Assembly: GCA_024683115.1 (NCBI GenBank)
Contig: JAIKYM010000052.1
Coordinates: 1 to 13,466, forward strand
DNA length: 13,466 bases
Source: Bacilli bacterium
Lineage (GTDB): Bacteria > Bacillota_I > Bacilli_A > RF39 > UBA660
Direction: 5' to 3'
Positions 1-7,305 of this stretch are shown piece after piece (the stretch's first letter is position 1; each line of letters starts with the position of its first letter). The notes under the pieces were generated by a model, which was given only the letters and a program-made list of their open reading frames with translations, searched no databases and was not told the DNA's origin. Made by a program: the position numbers and the translations under genes.

Positions 1-784
1 TTTCATTATCGATATTTTTTGATTCTTTAAATTGAATTATATCATCTTGAATTCTATTATAGCCATTTAGTATTTGATTATAATCTACATAGAATACTTG
101 AGGATCACTTAAATAATCATATATCGAATTATGAACATCACTAATAACTTCCTGAAAAGGTAATATCTTAAATGATTCTATTTCATTAATACTCAACTGA
201 GAAGATTCATTAAAGAATCTTATAGAATCTATTTCATCACCAAAGAATTCTATTCTTAAAGGATGCTCTTCTTCAATTGGAAATATATCAACAATATAAC
301 CTCTAACAGCATACTCTCCTGTAGCTGTTACTAAGGATGTTTTCTTATAGCCTATTGTTTCTAATTGGTCTATTAAATCATCTCTAGAAATTTCTAAGCC
401 TTTAGTAATATCTATATTTAATTTATTATTATCACTTATTGATGGTAAGAATCTTAGATAACCCATTAGATTAGTTACAACAATACATTTCTTGCCTGTT
501 TTAATTCTTTCTAATGTATCTAATCTCTTAACTTTAAAGTCAGGAGATAAAGCAATAGCAACTGATGCTAAAAAGTCATCCATAGGAAAAAGAAAAACAT
601 CGTCTGTATATGTTTTTAACTTTTGATAAATCTTATTAGAATCATATAGGTTATTAGTAACAATTAATACATTATCATCATAACGATTAAAATAAGTAAG
701 ATAATATAGTATTTGAAGTTCATCACATAAACCACATACAACTCCTTGATTTTTAAATTGAAATATATCATTTAAAAAATCCAT
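1..784 (-). CDS. mfd: Transcription-repair coupling factor Mfd, N-terminal part (runs off the left edge)
   Basis: Mfd is a DNA translocase that removes RNA polymerase stalled at lesions and recruits UvrA for nucleotide excision repair. Only the first 261 codons are present and the frame is still open at base 1. The part seen is the UvrB-like N-terminal module. Residues about 65-95 (FPMDDFLAS, then RLDTLERIK) match the segment Mfd shares with UvrB, and residues 156-197 (GEYAVRGYIVDIFP, then RIEFFGDEIDSIRFF) are its most recognisable block. No Walker A motif is visible near the N-terminus, as expected for the degenerate first domain of Mfd. The translocase and RNA-polymerase-binding domains lie outside the window. 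The ATG at 784-782 follows AAGGGG (795-790) at 5 bases, and that signal overlaps the pth stop codon. pth-mfd adjacency is classical in Bacillota. Confidence 0.93.
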   Translation of the reverse strand, partial: MDFLNDIFQFKNQGVVCGLCDELQILYYLTYFNRYDDNVLIVTNNLYDSNKIYQKLKTYTDDVFLFPMDDFLASVAIALSPDFKVKRLDTLERIKTGKKCIVVTNLMGYLRFLPSISDNNKLNIDITKGLEISRDDLIDQLETIGYKKTSLVTATGEYAVRGYIVDIFPIEEEHPLRIEFFGDEIDSIRFFNESSQLSINEIESFKILPFQEVISDVHNSIYDYLSDPQVFYVDYNQILNGYNRIQDDIIQFKESKNIDNE

Positions 785-793
785 ATATACCCC

Positions 794-1339
794 TTAATTG
801 TATTTTTGCATCAATTCATTTAACTTACTATAATCAAATTCCTCAATTATTTTGTTAATATCTTTAAACTTATTAACAATTGATTCCATATCAGCCTTAC
901 TAAATCTACCTAATACATAGTCTTTAGTATCAACTGACCTATCTTGAGATACACCTACTTTAATACGAGCAAATGCATCACTGCCTAAATTAGCAATTAT
1001 ATCTTTTATTCCATTGTGGCCGCCTGCAGAAGAATTAGTTTTAATTCTAATTTTTCCTACAGGTAAAGCTAAATCATCTTGTATAACTAAAATATCTTCG
1101 ATATCGATATCAAAATAATCTTTGTATTGTCTTACAACACCACCAGATAGATTCATATATGATTGAGGTTTAACAAATATGTATTTCTCACCATTAATAT
1201 TAGTTTCATAGTATAATCCATTGAACTTAGTAGACCATTTAACATCGCCTAAATAGTTATCTAAGCACATAAAACCAATATTATGTCTTGTCTTTTCATA
1301 TTCTTTACCTGGATTACCTAATCCCACTACTAGTTTCAT
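794..1339 (-). CDS. pth: Peptidyl-tRNA hydrolase
   Basis: Pth cleaves the ester bond of peptidyl-tRNAs that drop off the ribosome, recycling tRNA in the cytoplasm. The 181-residue protein is near the usual bacterial length. It starts MKLVVGLGNPG with the family GLGNPG motif (6-11, Asn9). TRHNIGF at 17-23 carries the catalytic His19. PQSYMNLSG holds Asn63, Asp88 matches the catalytic-helper Asp of E. coli Pth, and SAGGHNG holds Asn109. All expected active-site residues are therefore present. The ATG at 1339 has a strong AAGGAGG (1353-1347) spaced 7 bases, and this signal overlaps the stop codon of the upstream Nudix gene. The gap to mfd is 9 bases. Identification is secure. Confidence 0.97.
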   Translation of the reverse strand: MKLVVGLGNPGKEYEKTRHNIGFMCLDNYLGDVKWSTKFNGLYYETNINGEKYIFVKPQSYMNLSGGVVRQYKDYFDIDIEDILVIQDDLALPVGKIRIKTNSSAGGHNGIKDIIANLGSDAFARIKVGVSQDRSVDTKDYVLGRFSKADMESIVNKFKDINKIIEEFDYSKLNELMQKYN

Positions 1340-1351
1340 ATTTATACCTCC

Positions 1352-1834
1352 TTATTTAATATAGTTTTGTAATATATAAGCATATCCTCTTGGAATTTGC
1401 ACTTCATTTATTAATTTAAATACTTCATCCTTAGTAAAACATTTGATTTGTGTAACTTCCTCTGGTTGAAATACTAATGAATCCATATCAATTTGTGTTT
1501 CAGAATAGAATACATTAAATATATAACTATTATATGGGAACTTAACAGTATCAAGCTTAGTATATTCAATATCAGTAATTCCTAATTCTTCATTTAATTC
1601 TCTATTTAATGCTTCTTCTGGAGTTTCACCTGATAATACGTGACCACCAGGTAATACCCATTTATAGTTATTTCTCTCGGTTGTTTGTTCAAGTAAATAT
1701 TTATCATCATTCTTAATTATTATGTATGATTGCATAATATTTGCACCATCTGGTATTTGATCAACTCTTCTAATAATATTTTTATTTAACTTATTAAAGT
1801 TATCATCATATAAATCTAGAACTTCTGGTTTCAC
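1352..1834 (-). CDS. Nudix hydrolase, substrate unknown
   Basis: This is a 160-residue single-domain Nudix protein. The Nudix box is intact: Gly64, five residues, Glu70, seven residues, then RELNEELGI at 78-86. It should therefore bind metal and hydrolyse a nucleoside diphosphate linked to another group, but nothing in the sequence fixes the substrate. The beginning (EVLDLYDDNFNKLNK) resembles Nudix proteins with a short leading strand before the fold. I chose the GTG at 1834-1832. It follows AAGGAG (1847-1842) at 7 bases and sits one base after the trmN6 stop codon. The longer frame from the ATG at 1873 would overlap trmN6 by 38 bases and adds 13 poorly fitting residues. It lies in the same compact operon as pth and mfd. 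A Nudix gene at this position is not part of the Bacillus subtilis order. Confidence 0.85.
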   Translation of the reverse strand: MKPEVLDLYDDNFNKLNKNIIRRVDQIPDGANIMQSYIIIKNDDKYLLEQTTERNNYKWVLPGGHVLSGETPEEALNRELNEELGITDIEYTKLDTVKFPYNSYIFNVFYSETQIDMDSLVFQPEEVTQIKCFTKDEVFKLINEVQIPRGYAYILQNYIK

Positions 1835-1835
1835 A

Positions 1836-2555
1836 CTAACTCTCCTTAAAGATATCTTTATAACTTTTATCATCGTGATGTAGTATCACTGGATTTAATA
1901 CTTTTACATAGTTCTCGCCTTTAAACATAGCTTCAAATAATATATATACACATCTAGATTGATCATCATTATAAACAGGTACAACTCTTTTTAAACCGAA
2001 CCCACGTTTATTTAATTCTATAATGACATCAGAAAGTCTCTCAGGTCTATGTACCATATATAAATATCCACCAGTATTTAATAGTTTTGAAGAAATATTT
2101 ATGACATCTTCAAGTTTTAATTTAATCTCGTGTCTAGCTATAGCCTTAATTTCTTCATCATTTATTCGTGTTTCATCATATTTAAAATATGGCGGATTAC
2201 AAGTAATAACATCAAAATGTTGATTACTAAATAGTTTTAAACAATTATTAACATCATCATTAATTAATTCAATATTATCTAAATTATTATATTCAATAGA
2301 TTCTTTACCCAATTCATATATTTCTTTTTGTAATTCTACACCAGTTATATGAATATCCGTACCATATCTTTTAGTCAAAATCATAGGAATAGGTGCATTA
2401 CCAGTACATAAATCTAAGATCTTTTTGTCTTTTTTCTTTAACTTAACAAACTCTGATAATAATACAGAGTCAGAAGCAAATTTAAAGTAGTCTTTTATTT
2501 GATAAATCTTATATCCATAGTCAAATAAATCATTTATTTCCTTTTTTATTTGCAT
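1836..2555 (-). CDS. trmN6: tRNA1(Val) (adenine(37)-N6)-methyltransferase family protein (TrmN6/YabB)
   Basis: This is a 239-residue class I SAM-dependent methyltransferase. The E. coli family member methylates N6 of A37 in tRNA1(Val); the Bacillota members (YabB) are assigned by homology, so the exact tRNA target is inferred. FASDSVLLSEF (26-36) is the family's pre-motif. ILDLCTGNAPIP (46-57) is the SAM-binding motif I, GVEL (72-75) is the acidic motif II, and CNPPYF (119-124) is the NPPY catalytic motif typical of amino-group N6 methyltransferases. The frame overlaps the end of ricT by 26 bases. The ATG at 2555 has AGGAG upstream at a rather long spacing of about 12 bases, and no better in-frame start is visible. 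ricT-trmN6 adjacency recalls the Bacillus order ricT-yabA-yabB, but without yabA. Confidence 0.88.
   Translation of the reverse strand: MQIKKEINDLFDYGYKIYQIKDYFKFASDSVLLSEFVKLKKKDKKILDLCTGNAPIPMILTKRYGTDIHITGVELQKEIYELGKESIEYNNLDNIELINDDVNNCLKLFSNQHFDVITCNPPYFKYDETRINDEEIKAIARHEIKLKLEDVINISSKLLNTGGYLYMVHRPERLSDVIIELNKRGFGLKRVVPVYNDDQSRCVYILFEAMFKGENYVKVLNPVILHHDDKSYKDIFKES
1842..1847 (-). promoter_or_regulatory. Shine-Dalgarno sequence deciding the Nudix start
   Basis: AAGGAG, 7 bases before the GTG at 1834, inside the last codons of trmN6. It favours the GTG start over the ATG at 1873. Confidence 0.75.
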
Positions 2556-3342
2556 TTTTACAACAAGCTCCTACTTCAAAAGTTTCTATTTCACCATTTA
2601 AATCTACACTATACTTTTTATTTAAGATATCTAAAGATACTACTTTACCTTCACCTTTAGGAGTTTTAACCTTTTGTCCAACTGAAGGAAGTTCTTGTCT
2701 ATGGCAAGTATATACTTCATCTTCATAAGCTAAACAACATAGTAATCTTCCACATAATCCATTTATCTTAGTTGGATTTAATGCTAAACCTTGATTCTTA
2801 GCCATATTAATTGAAATAGTTTCCATACCAGTTAAGAATGTTCCACAGCAAAGAGGTCTACCACATTGTCCTAAACCACCAACAAGTTTTGATTTATCTC
2901 TTACACCAATTTGATGTAGTTCAATTCTAGCTTTAAATTTAGCAGCAAATTTCTTAACTAAATCTCTAAAATCTACACGATCATCTGCAGTAAAATTAAA
3001 CATTAATTGCTTTCTATCTAAAGTAAATGAAGCATCTAATAAACGCATATCTAAGCCAAAATCAGTAACAATCTTTCTAGCTTGTTCCAATACTTCTTTA
3101 GCTTTCTTAAGGTTACTTTCATATTGTTTAATATCTTTATCAGTAGCAATTCTTAAAACATGTTTCATTTTGTTAACATCTAATTTCTTAGTGTTTTTAA
3201 CATCTAATTCAGTTACTTTAGCATATTGTTCACCATTTTCAGTGTCAACAACTACAAACATATTAACTTCTAGTTCTAAATCATTGTTGATAAAGAAGTA
3301 TGTATTACCAAAACTTTTAAATTTTACTCCAACAATATTCAT
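2530..3342 (-). CDS. ricT: RicT (YaaT), PSP1-domain subunit of the RNase Y specificity complex
   Basis: RicT is a PSP1-domain protein. In B. subtilis it works with RicA and RicF in an iron-sulfur complex that guides RNase Y to certain transcripts. The 270 residues show an N-terminal beta-rich region (GVKFKSFGNTYFF) and the hallmark double cysteine clusters GQCGRPLCC (158-166: Cys160, 165, 166) and GLCGRLLCCLAYE (195-207: Cys197, 202, 203). Cys213 and a terminal Cys260-Cys261 pair follow. The first two clusters are what is expected for Fe-S coordination. An SD-like GGGAG lies 8 bases before the ATG and overlaps the holB stop codon, with a gap of only 4 bases. holB-ricT order is conserved in Bacillota. 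The partners RicA and RicF are not in this window, so a complex here is inferred from family knowledge. Confidence 0.93.
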   Translation of the reverse strand: MNIVGVKFKSFGNTYFFINNDLELEVNMFVVVDTENGEQYAKVTELDVKNTKKLDVNKMKHVLRIATDKDIKQYESNLKKAKEVLEQARKIVTDFGLDMRLLDASFTLDRKQLMFNFTADDRVDFRDLVKKFAAKFKARIELHQIGVRDKSKLVGGLGQCGRPLCCGTFLTGMETISINMAKNQGLALNPTKINGLCGRLLCCLAYEDEVYTCHRQELPSVGQKVKTPKGEGKVVSLDILNKKYSVDLNGEIETFEVGACCKNANKKGNK

Positions 3343-3346
3343 GTTA

Positions 3347-4207
3347 TCACTCCCATGTTATACATAATTTGTTAATAAATAATTCTTTATTAACATTGTA
3401 TTTAAATTCACTTAAGAATTCTTCTATTCTTTTAATCCTAGTTGCTATTAATGTTACATCAGTCAAATCTATTAAATCTAGTAATTGATGTGAATAATCG
3501 AGACTATTATATTCGTTATTGACGAGATTTTCAAACTTTATTACATATATTCTATCAACTATCTTAAATATCTTAATAATATCTTCTCTTTCTTTTGCTT
3601 TTATGTCCTGAGATTGAACCATTCGTTCATATGCTTTTGGAGCATTTAGCACCTTAATCATATGAACTGCAGAGTCAAAGTAAGCATCATATTCACTTTC
3701 AGTAATATTAAGTAAATCTAATACTGAATTACTACCATATCTAATGTTAATTATTTCACATCTAGATGTAATAGTAGGTAACATAGATTCAAGTCTATTA
3801 GTTATATAAAAACCAACTATACCATCTTCAGGTTCTTCAAGAAATTTAAGTAATGTATTAGCTGCTTGTTGACTTAAAAGATCAGCTTCTTGAATTATAT
3901 ACATAGAATACTTACTTATAAGTGGTTGCGTAGCAAATACATTAATAATGTTTTCAATTGGTTCTAGTAATATTTCTTTTTTTATTGGTTTAACTGTAAG
4001 GATATCAGGATTTGTACCTACATCAATTGTGTGACATACATTACAATCATCTATAGTTTCATTCTTGCAGTTAAGTTTTTTAACCATATTTAATATGTCT
4101 TCATAACACTTAGGAATATTATTTGTAACAAACAAAAAAGCATGAGAATTAGTTTTCTCATGGAATGATTTAATAATATTTTGGATTATTTCATCATTGT
4201 TTGTCAT
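3347..4207 (-). CDS. holB: DNA polymerase III delta-prime subunit
   Basis: HolB is the stator subunit of the clamp loader that opens the beta clamp with DnaX and HolA. The 286-residue protein has the usual AAA+ layout. The hallmark is IIQEADLLSQQAANTLLKFLEEP (104-126, read with the sensor helix), followed by TSRCE with the arginine finger SRC at 148-150. The Walker A region is lost: where GxxGxGK(S/T) would sit, residues 27-34 read VTNNIPKC, so it should not bind ATP through a normal P-loop, as in other delta-prime proteins. The zinc module is also thin, with Cys47, Cys55, Cys58 and possibly His59 in place of four cysteines. The gap to recR is 8 bases; the recR stop TAG forms part of an AGGTG signal. 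The start at 4207 is the only one that fits this spacing. Confidence 0.92.
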   Translation of the reverse strand: MTNNDEIIQNIIKSFHEKTNSHAFLFVTNNIPKCYEDILNMVKKLNCKNETIDDCNVCHTIDVGTNPDILTVKPIKKEILLEPIENIINVFATQPLISKYSMYIIQEADLLSQQAANTLLKFLEEPEDGIVGFYITNRLESMLPTITSRCEIINIRYGSNSVLDLLNITESEYDAYFDSAVHMIKVLNAPKAYERMVQSQDIKAKEREDIIKIFKIVDRIYVIKFENLVNNEYNSLDYSHQLLDLIDLTDVTLIATRIKRIEEFLSEFKYNVNKELFINKLCITWE

Positions 4208-4215
4208 ATATACAC

Positions 4216-4812
4216 CTATATTTCTTTTCTATCTAATAATGCCTTATCTAGAGTTAATGAATCCAAATAATCAATATCAACACCCATAGGTATACCGTAT
4301 GATAATCTAGTAACTTTAACATTTTTATTTTCGAATATCTTCTTAATGTATAAAGTTGTAGTTTCACCTTCGACACTAGGTTTAAGAGCTAATATTATTT
4401 CAGCATCTTTAATACCTTCTAGTCTTTTAGCTAATCCACTTATGTTAATATCTTCAGGATATATACCTTCCATAGGTGATATTAAACCATTTAATACATG
4501 GTATTTACCTTGGAATGATCCTGATTTCTCAAACATAAATACTGACTTAAAATCTTCAACTACACATATAACATTATCCTTACGGTTAGTATCAGTACAT
4601 ATAGAACATGTTTCATTATCAGTTAAATGTCCACATATACTGCATCTACGTAGTGTTTTTTTACATTGTTTAATACTATCAGCAAATGCATTAATTTCAT
4701 CTTCATCAAGTTCTAATATAGATAATGAAAATCTTTCAGCACTCTTTTCACCTATACCAGGAAGTCTCTTAAATGAATTAATTGCATTACTAAGTGACTC
4801 CGGATATATCAT
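4216..4812 (-). CDS. recR: Recombination mediator protein RecR
   Basis: RecR, with RecO and RecF, loads RecA on gapped DNA; it forms a ring that clamps DNA. The 198 residues match the family length and order: an N-terminal helix-hairpin-helix (FKRLPGIGEKSAERFS, 14-29), a C4 zinc finger (Cys57, Cys60, Cys69, Cys72), a Toprim domain starting at VICVVEDFKSVFMFEKS (81-97), and the C-terminal RLSYGIPMGVDIDYLD block, close to the classical LAxGLPxGxDLEYxD. All zinc ligands and the Toprim glutamate (Glu86) are present. It begins one base after the ybaB stop codon; the SD is weak, so translation is probably coupled to ybaB. The ybaB-recR pair directly after dnaX is the standard arrangement in many bacteria. 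Confidence 0.97.
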   Translation of the reverse strand: MIYPESLSNAINSFKRLPGIGEKSAERFSLSILELDEDEINAFADSIKQCKKTLRRCSICGHLTDNETCSICTDTNRKDNVICVVEDFKSVFMFEKSGSFQGKYHVLNGLISPMEGIYPEDINISGLAKRLEGIKDAEIILALKPSVEGETTTLYIKKIFENKNVKVTRLSYGIPMGVDIDYLDSLTLDKALLDRKEI

Positions 4813-4813
4813 C

Positions 4814-5110
4814 TTAAATCAACCCACCTAGTTGTTTGCCATATGAACCTAGTTTAGCTTCAGTTTCTTTTTCAACCTTACTAATTGCATCATTCATAGC
4901 AATTTTAATCATATCTTCTAATACTTCAACATCATCTTCATCAAGGCTTTTTACCTTAATATTTACTGATTTTACTTTCTTAGATCCATAAATAGTGATA
5001 TCTACCATTTCTGAAGTACCAGTAAATTCACTTTTTTCAATTTCTGCTTGTTTAGTTTGAATGTCCTTTTGCATTCTTTGTGCTTGTTGTAACATAGCTT
5101 GCATATTCAT
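4814..5110 (-). CDS. ybaB: YbaB/EbfC family nucleoid-associated protein
   Basis: This is a 98-residue protein of the YbaB/EbfC family, small dimeric DNA-binding proteins that associate with the nucleoid. The sequence has the expected form: a glutamine-rich N-terminal helix (MQAMLQQAQRMQKDIQ), a central beta-sheet core (FTGTSEMVDITIYGSKKVKSV), then the helix with the EDMIKIAMNDAI pattern. Length and position between dnaX and recR are typical. The ATG at 5110 has AGGAGA spaced about 8 bases, and this signal includes the TAG stop of dnaX. No catalytic residues are expected. The precise role is not established even in model species; the operon suggests a link to replication or repair. Confidence 0.95.
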   Translation of the reverse strand: MNMQAMLQQAQRMQKDIQTKQAEIEKSEFTGTSEMVDITIYGSKKVKSVNIKVKSLDEDDVEVLEDMIKIAMNDAISKVEKETEAKLGSYGKQLGGLI

Positions 5111-5122
5111 AAATAATCTCTC

Positions 5123-6682
5123 CTATTCTACATTAACGCTATTACCAAATAAATCTTCTGCTAATCCTTGAGATCCAGAATTATTAACGAATTTTGAATC
5201 ATCAATTAATTGATATTCTTTGTTCTTATCAAAAGACTTAGCTATATTTGACCATTCAGCATCAGTTATATATATAAATTTATATGCTTTATTATATACT
5301 TGATTAAACTTATTTTCTAGTATATCTAATCTAGAATTACCAAGTGTTTTTAAAGACTCTCTTTTAGTCGAAATAATGGCATTTGTAGCCGATACAACAA
5401 CTGGAGTAGAATCCTTAGTTATATTAAATAACTCTTTTATATTTTCTTCTTTTACTTTGGCAGCAAATTCAGTCCACATTTTAACAAATTCAGTTTTCAA
5501 GTCTTTAGAAGCACCAGCAAAACTGTTATTTATACGGATATTAATAAACTCATCACATATGGTGTAATATGAAGCATTTATATCTTCATAAATATTATCA
5601 GGAATAATATCTTTGTTAGAAGATACTTGTTCTATTTCTCTACTACTTAATTTATTATCATCGGAATTAATAAATGATAATAAGTCTAATTGGAGCATTA
5701 AATAACCATTTGTTGAATAACTTATACTAGCTAATAAATCATTTAATACCTTGATAATGCCTTTAATATGATTAAAGATGTTATTACTTAAGTTCTTTTT
5801 CTTCATATCTACGGCTTTAGCTATAAAATTTTCAATAATTTTACTTATATATATTTTAATATCTACACCAGATTGTTTAGTATTATTAATATCATTAATT
5901 AATTCATCTAAATCATTGTGAATTATATCGTAATAAAGCTTGTTAATATCGTCATTTGTAACAGTACCATAGTTTTGCTTTAATACTTCCATATTAATTT
6001 CATCAGATACTTTAGATAATTGATCTAATATACTTAATGCATCACGCATACAACCGTCGGATAAATATGATATTTCAACAACCGCATCTTCTTTATATCT
6101 TATATCTTCTTTATCACATATCTCTTTAATATGTTTTTGTATTAACTCACGATCAATACGGTTAAAATCAAATCTTTGACATCTTGACAAAACAGTAATT
6201 GGAACCTTTTGAATCTCAGTTGTAGCTAAGATAAATATAACGTTTTGAGGCGGTTCCTCAAGTGTTTTTAAGAAAGCATTCCATGCTGCAAGAGTAAGCA
6301 TGTGAACCTCATCAATAATATAAATTTTATATTTAGATGAAGTTGGTGCAATTAAAACACCATCTTTAATTTCACGTATGTAATCTACTCCATTGTTAGA
6401 AGCAGCATCTAATTCAATAATATCTGGTGAAGTAGCAAAATTAACACAATTATCGCATTCTTCACAAGGTATACCATCTTTTGCATTTGGACAATTCAAA
6501 GCTTTAGCAAATAACTTAGCAGTACTAGTTTTACCTGTTCCACGTGGTCCAGTAAATATATATGCATGAGCTATTTTATTTTCTATAATAGAGTTTTTAA
6601 GAATTTTAACTATATTATCTTGTCCTACAAGTTGGTCAAAATTAGTTGGTCTATATTTTCTATATAATACCTTGTAATTCAT
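5123..6682 (-). CDS. dnaX: DNA polymerase III tau (gamma/tau) subunit
   Basis: DnaX is the ATPase motor of the clamp loader and links it to the polymerase. The 519-residue protein opens with YKVLYRKYRPTNFDQLVGQ, then shows Walker A GPRGTGKT (45-52), a zinc module (Cys64, Cys73, Cys76, Cys79), Walker B IIDEVHML (122-129), LKTLEEPP (138-145) and the arginine finger SRC (166-168). AAA+ domains II and III follow, then a divergent tau tail. I place the start at ATG 6682-6680, because AGGTGA (6693-6688) lies 5 bases upstream. The longer frame starts at GTG 6691, which lies inside that Shine-Dalgarno sequence. No A AAA AAG slippery heptamer was seen, so only the full-length tau form is supported. 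The gap to tadA is 35 bases and includes a possible promoter. Confidence 0.96.
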   Translation of the reverse strand: MNYKVLYRKYRPTNFDQLVGQDNIVKILKNSIIENKIAHAYIFTGPRGTGKTSTAKLFAKALNCPNAKDGIPCEECDNCVNFATSPDIIELDAASNNGVDYIREIKDGVLIAPTSSKYKIYIIDEVHMLTLAAWNAFLKTLEEPPQNVIFILATTEIQKVPITVLSRCQRFDFNRIDRELIQKHIKEICDKEDIRYKEDAVVEISYLSDGCMRDALSILDQLSKVSDEINMEVLKQNYGTVTNDDINKLYYDIIHNDLDELINDINNTKQSGVDIKIYISKIIENFIAKAVDMKKKNLSNNIFNHIKGIIKVLNDLLASISYSTNGYLMLQLDLLSFINSDDNKLSSREIEQVSSNKDIIPDNIYEDINASYYTICDEFINIRINNSFAGASKDLKTEFVKMWTEFAAKVKEENIKELFNITKDSTPVVVSATNAIISTKRESLKTLGNSRLDILENKFNQVYNKAYKFIYITDAEWSNIAKSFDKNKEYQLIDDSKFVNNSGSQGLAEDLFGNSVNVE

Positions 6683-6687
6683 AGTAC

Positions 6688-6693
6688 TCACCT
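6688..6693 (-). promoter_or_regulatory. Shine-Dalgarno sequence deciding the dnaX start
   Basis: AGGTGA on the minus strand, 5 bases before the ATG at 6682. The upstream GTG codon (6691-6689) is part of this signal and has no SD of its own, so the shorter reading is preferred. Confidence 0.65.
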
Positions 6694-6700
6694 ATATATA

Positions 6701-6709
6701 ATTATATCA
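6701..6709 (-). promoter_or_regulatory. Candidate extended -10 promoter of dnaX
   Basis: TGATATAAT on the minus strand is a full TGnTATAAT extended -10 motif just after the tadA stop codon. The best -35 at 17 bases (6724-6729, TTAAAT) is poor, which an extended -10 can tolerate. Predicted initiation is near 6694, which would leave a leader of only about 12 bases before the dnaX ATG. The region is AT-rich, so a chance match is possible. Confidence 0.4.
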
Positions 6710-6717
6710 TATTAGCA

Positions 6718-7146
6718 CTATCGATTTAAGTTTTTATTAAAGAATTCACTTAATTTTTTTTGGTATTGTTCAACTATTTTTTTATCAACATTATATATAC
6801 ATACATTTGTACGTTTGTATTTGTGTTTTTCTTTATTTTCAAGTAAATAATATACATTTTTAATACGTGATTCTTTAATTACTTCCAAACACATATCACA
6901 TGGTTCAAGGGTAACATATAAATCACAATCAGATAATCTCCAATCATTAAGATATTTTGATGCTTCCTTAATAGAATTTATTTCTGCATGTCCTGTAGGA
7001 TCATTTGTAACGACGCGATTGTTATATCCACGTCCTATTATCTTGTTGTTTAAAACAACAATAGCACCAACTGGAATATCTTTCCCATTTTCAGCCTTAT
7101 TAGCTAATTCAAGAAGTTCATCAATGTAATTATACACATAAATCAT
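6718..7146 (-). CDS. tadA: tRNA-specific adenosine deaminase TadA
   Basis: TadA deaminates A34 to inosine in the wobble position of tRNA(Arg). The 142-residue protein has the zinc deaminase motifs: GHAEINSI with zinc ligand His53 and proton-shuttle Glu55, and LEPCDMC with Cys83 and Cys86. The strand VGAIVVLNNKIIGRGYN (26-42) and WRLSDCDLYVTLEP (69-82) match TadA well. The C-terminal half after SRIKNVYY is more divergent than usual, so another deaminase of the same fold is a minor alternative. The open frame reaches back to a GTG at 7164, but that codon lies in the 3' stem of the SRP RNA. I use the ATG at 7146-7144, which is six bases after the RNA's T-tract. It has only a weak AGTGAG next to it; GTG at 7137, 9 bases from AGTGAG, is an alternative. 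Confidence 0.88.
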   Translation of the reverse strand: MIYVYNYIDELLELANKAENGKDIPVGAIVVLNNKIIGRGYNNRVVTNDPTGHAEINSIKEASKYLNDWRLSDCDLYVTLEPCDMCLEVIKESRIKNVYYLLENKEKHKYKRTNVCIYNVDKKIVEQYQKKLSEFFNKNLNR

Positions 7147-7152
7147 CTCACT

Positions 7153-7168
7153 AAAAAAGCGCACACGA
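7153..7168 (-). terminator. 3' arm and T-tract of the SRP RNA, possible terminator
   Basis: The GC-rich 3' arm of the SRP RNA terminal helix is followed directly by TTTTTT (7158-7153). The pairing partner is 50 bases upstream (7229-7221), so this is not a compact hairpin. It may act as an RNA 3' end or as a leaky terminator, because tadA starts six bases later. Confidence 0.45.
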
Positions 7169-7230
7169 ATAGGGATTAATATGGCTGCTACATTCCTGTC
7201 CTGACCAGTTTATAATATACTCGTTGCGCA
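7153..7230 (-). ncRNA. ffs: Signal recognition particle RNA (short 4.5S type)
   Basis: The minus strand at 7208-7182 carries the SRP domain IV core. The order is CTGGTCAGG, ACA, the GGAA tetraloop, TGT, then AGCAGCCA. The internal loops are the Ffh-binding ones of helix 8, and the ACA/TGT stem pairs perfectly around GGAA. The ends pair as GCGCAACGA (7229-7221) with TCGTGTGCGC (7168-7159), with one bulged G, followed by six T. This gives a rod of about 78 bases with no Alu domain, unlike the long scRNA of B. subtilis. It binds Ffh to target membrane proteins. A gene for it next to tadA-dnaX is conserved in Bacillota, although in B. subtilis it lies between tadA and dnaX and here it precedes tadA. 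Confidence 0.93.
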
Positions 7231-7235
7231 AGATA

Positions 7236-7264
7236 ATTATAATATATATCAAATAATAAAACAA
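7236..7264 (-). promoter_or_regulatory. SRP RNA promoter
   Basis: On the minus strand TTGTTT (7264-7259) and a perfect TATAAT (7241-7236) are separated by 17 bases. Initiation about 7 bases downstream falls at 7229-7230, exactly where the SRP RNA terminal helix begins. This agreement makes the call stronger than the motif alone. It probably also drives tadA by read-through. Confidence 0.75.
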
Positions 7265-7276
7265 GTATTGATACAA

Positions 7277-7292
7277 TGTTTCACGTGAAACA
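7277..7292. other. parS: parS site 1 (ParB/Spo0J binding)
   Basis: TGTTTCACGTGAAACA, an exact match to the parS consensus TGTTNCACGTGAAACA; it is an 18-bp palindrome with its flanking A and T. It lies 12 bases upstream of the -35 of the SRP RNA promoter. Confidence 0.93.
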
Positions 7293-7305
7293 TAAAATAA
7301 TAGTT

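Noticed and set aside
4346..4831. Plus-strand open frame of 161 codons opposite recR
   Set aside because: It is antisense to a well-conserved gene and has no family motif or SD; the other plus-strand frames (for example 9828-10082 and 3170-3367) are the same.
5800..5830. A programmed frameshift site in dnaX (A-rich stretch around MKKKN)
   Set aside because: The stretch reads AAGAAAAAGAAC on the minus strand, not the A AAA AAG slippery heptamer, and no supporting stem was evident.
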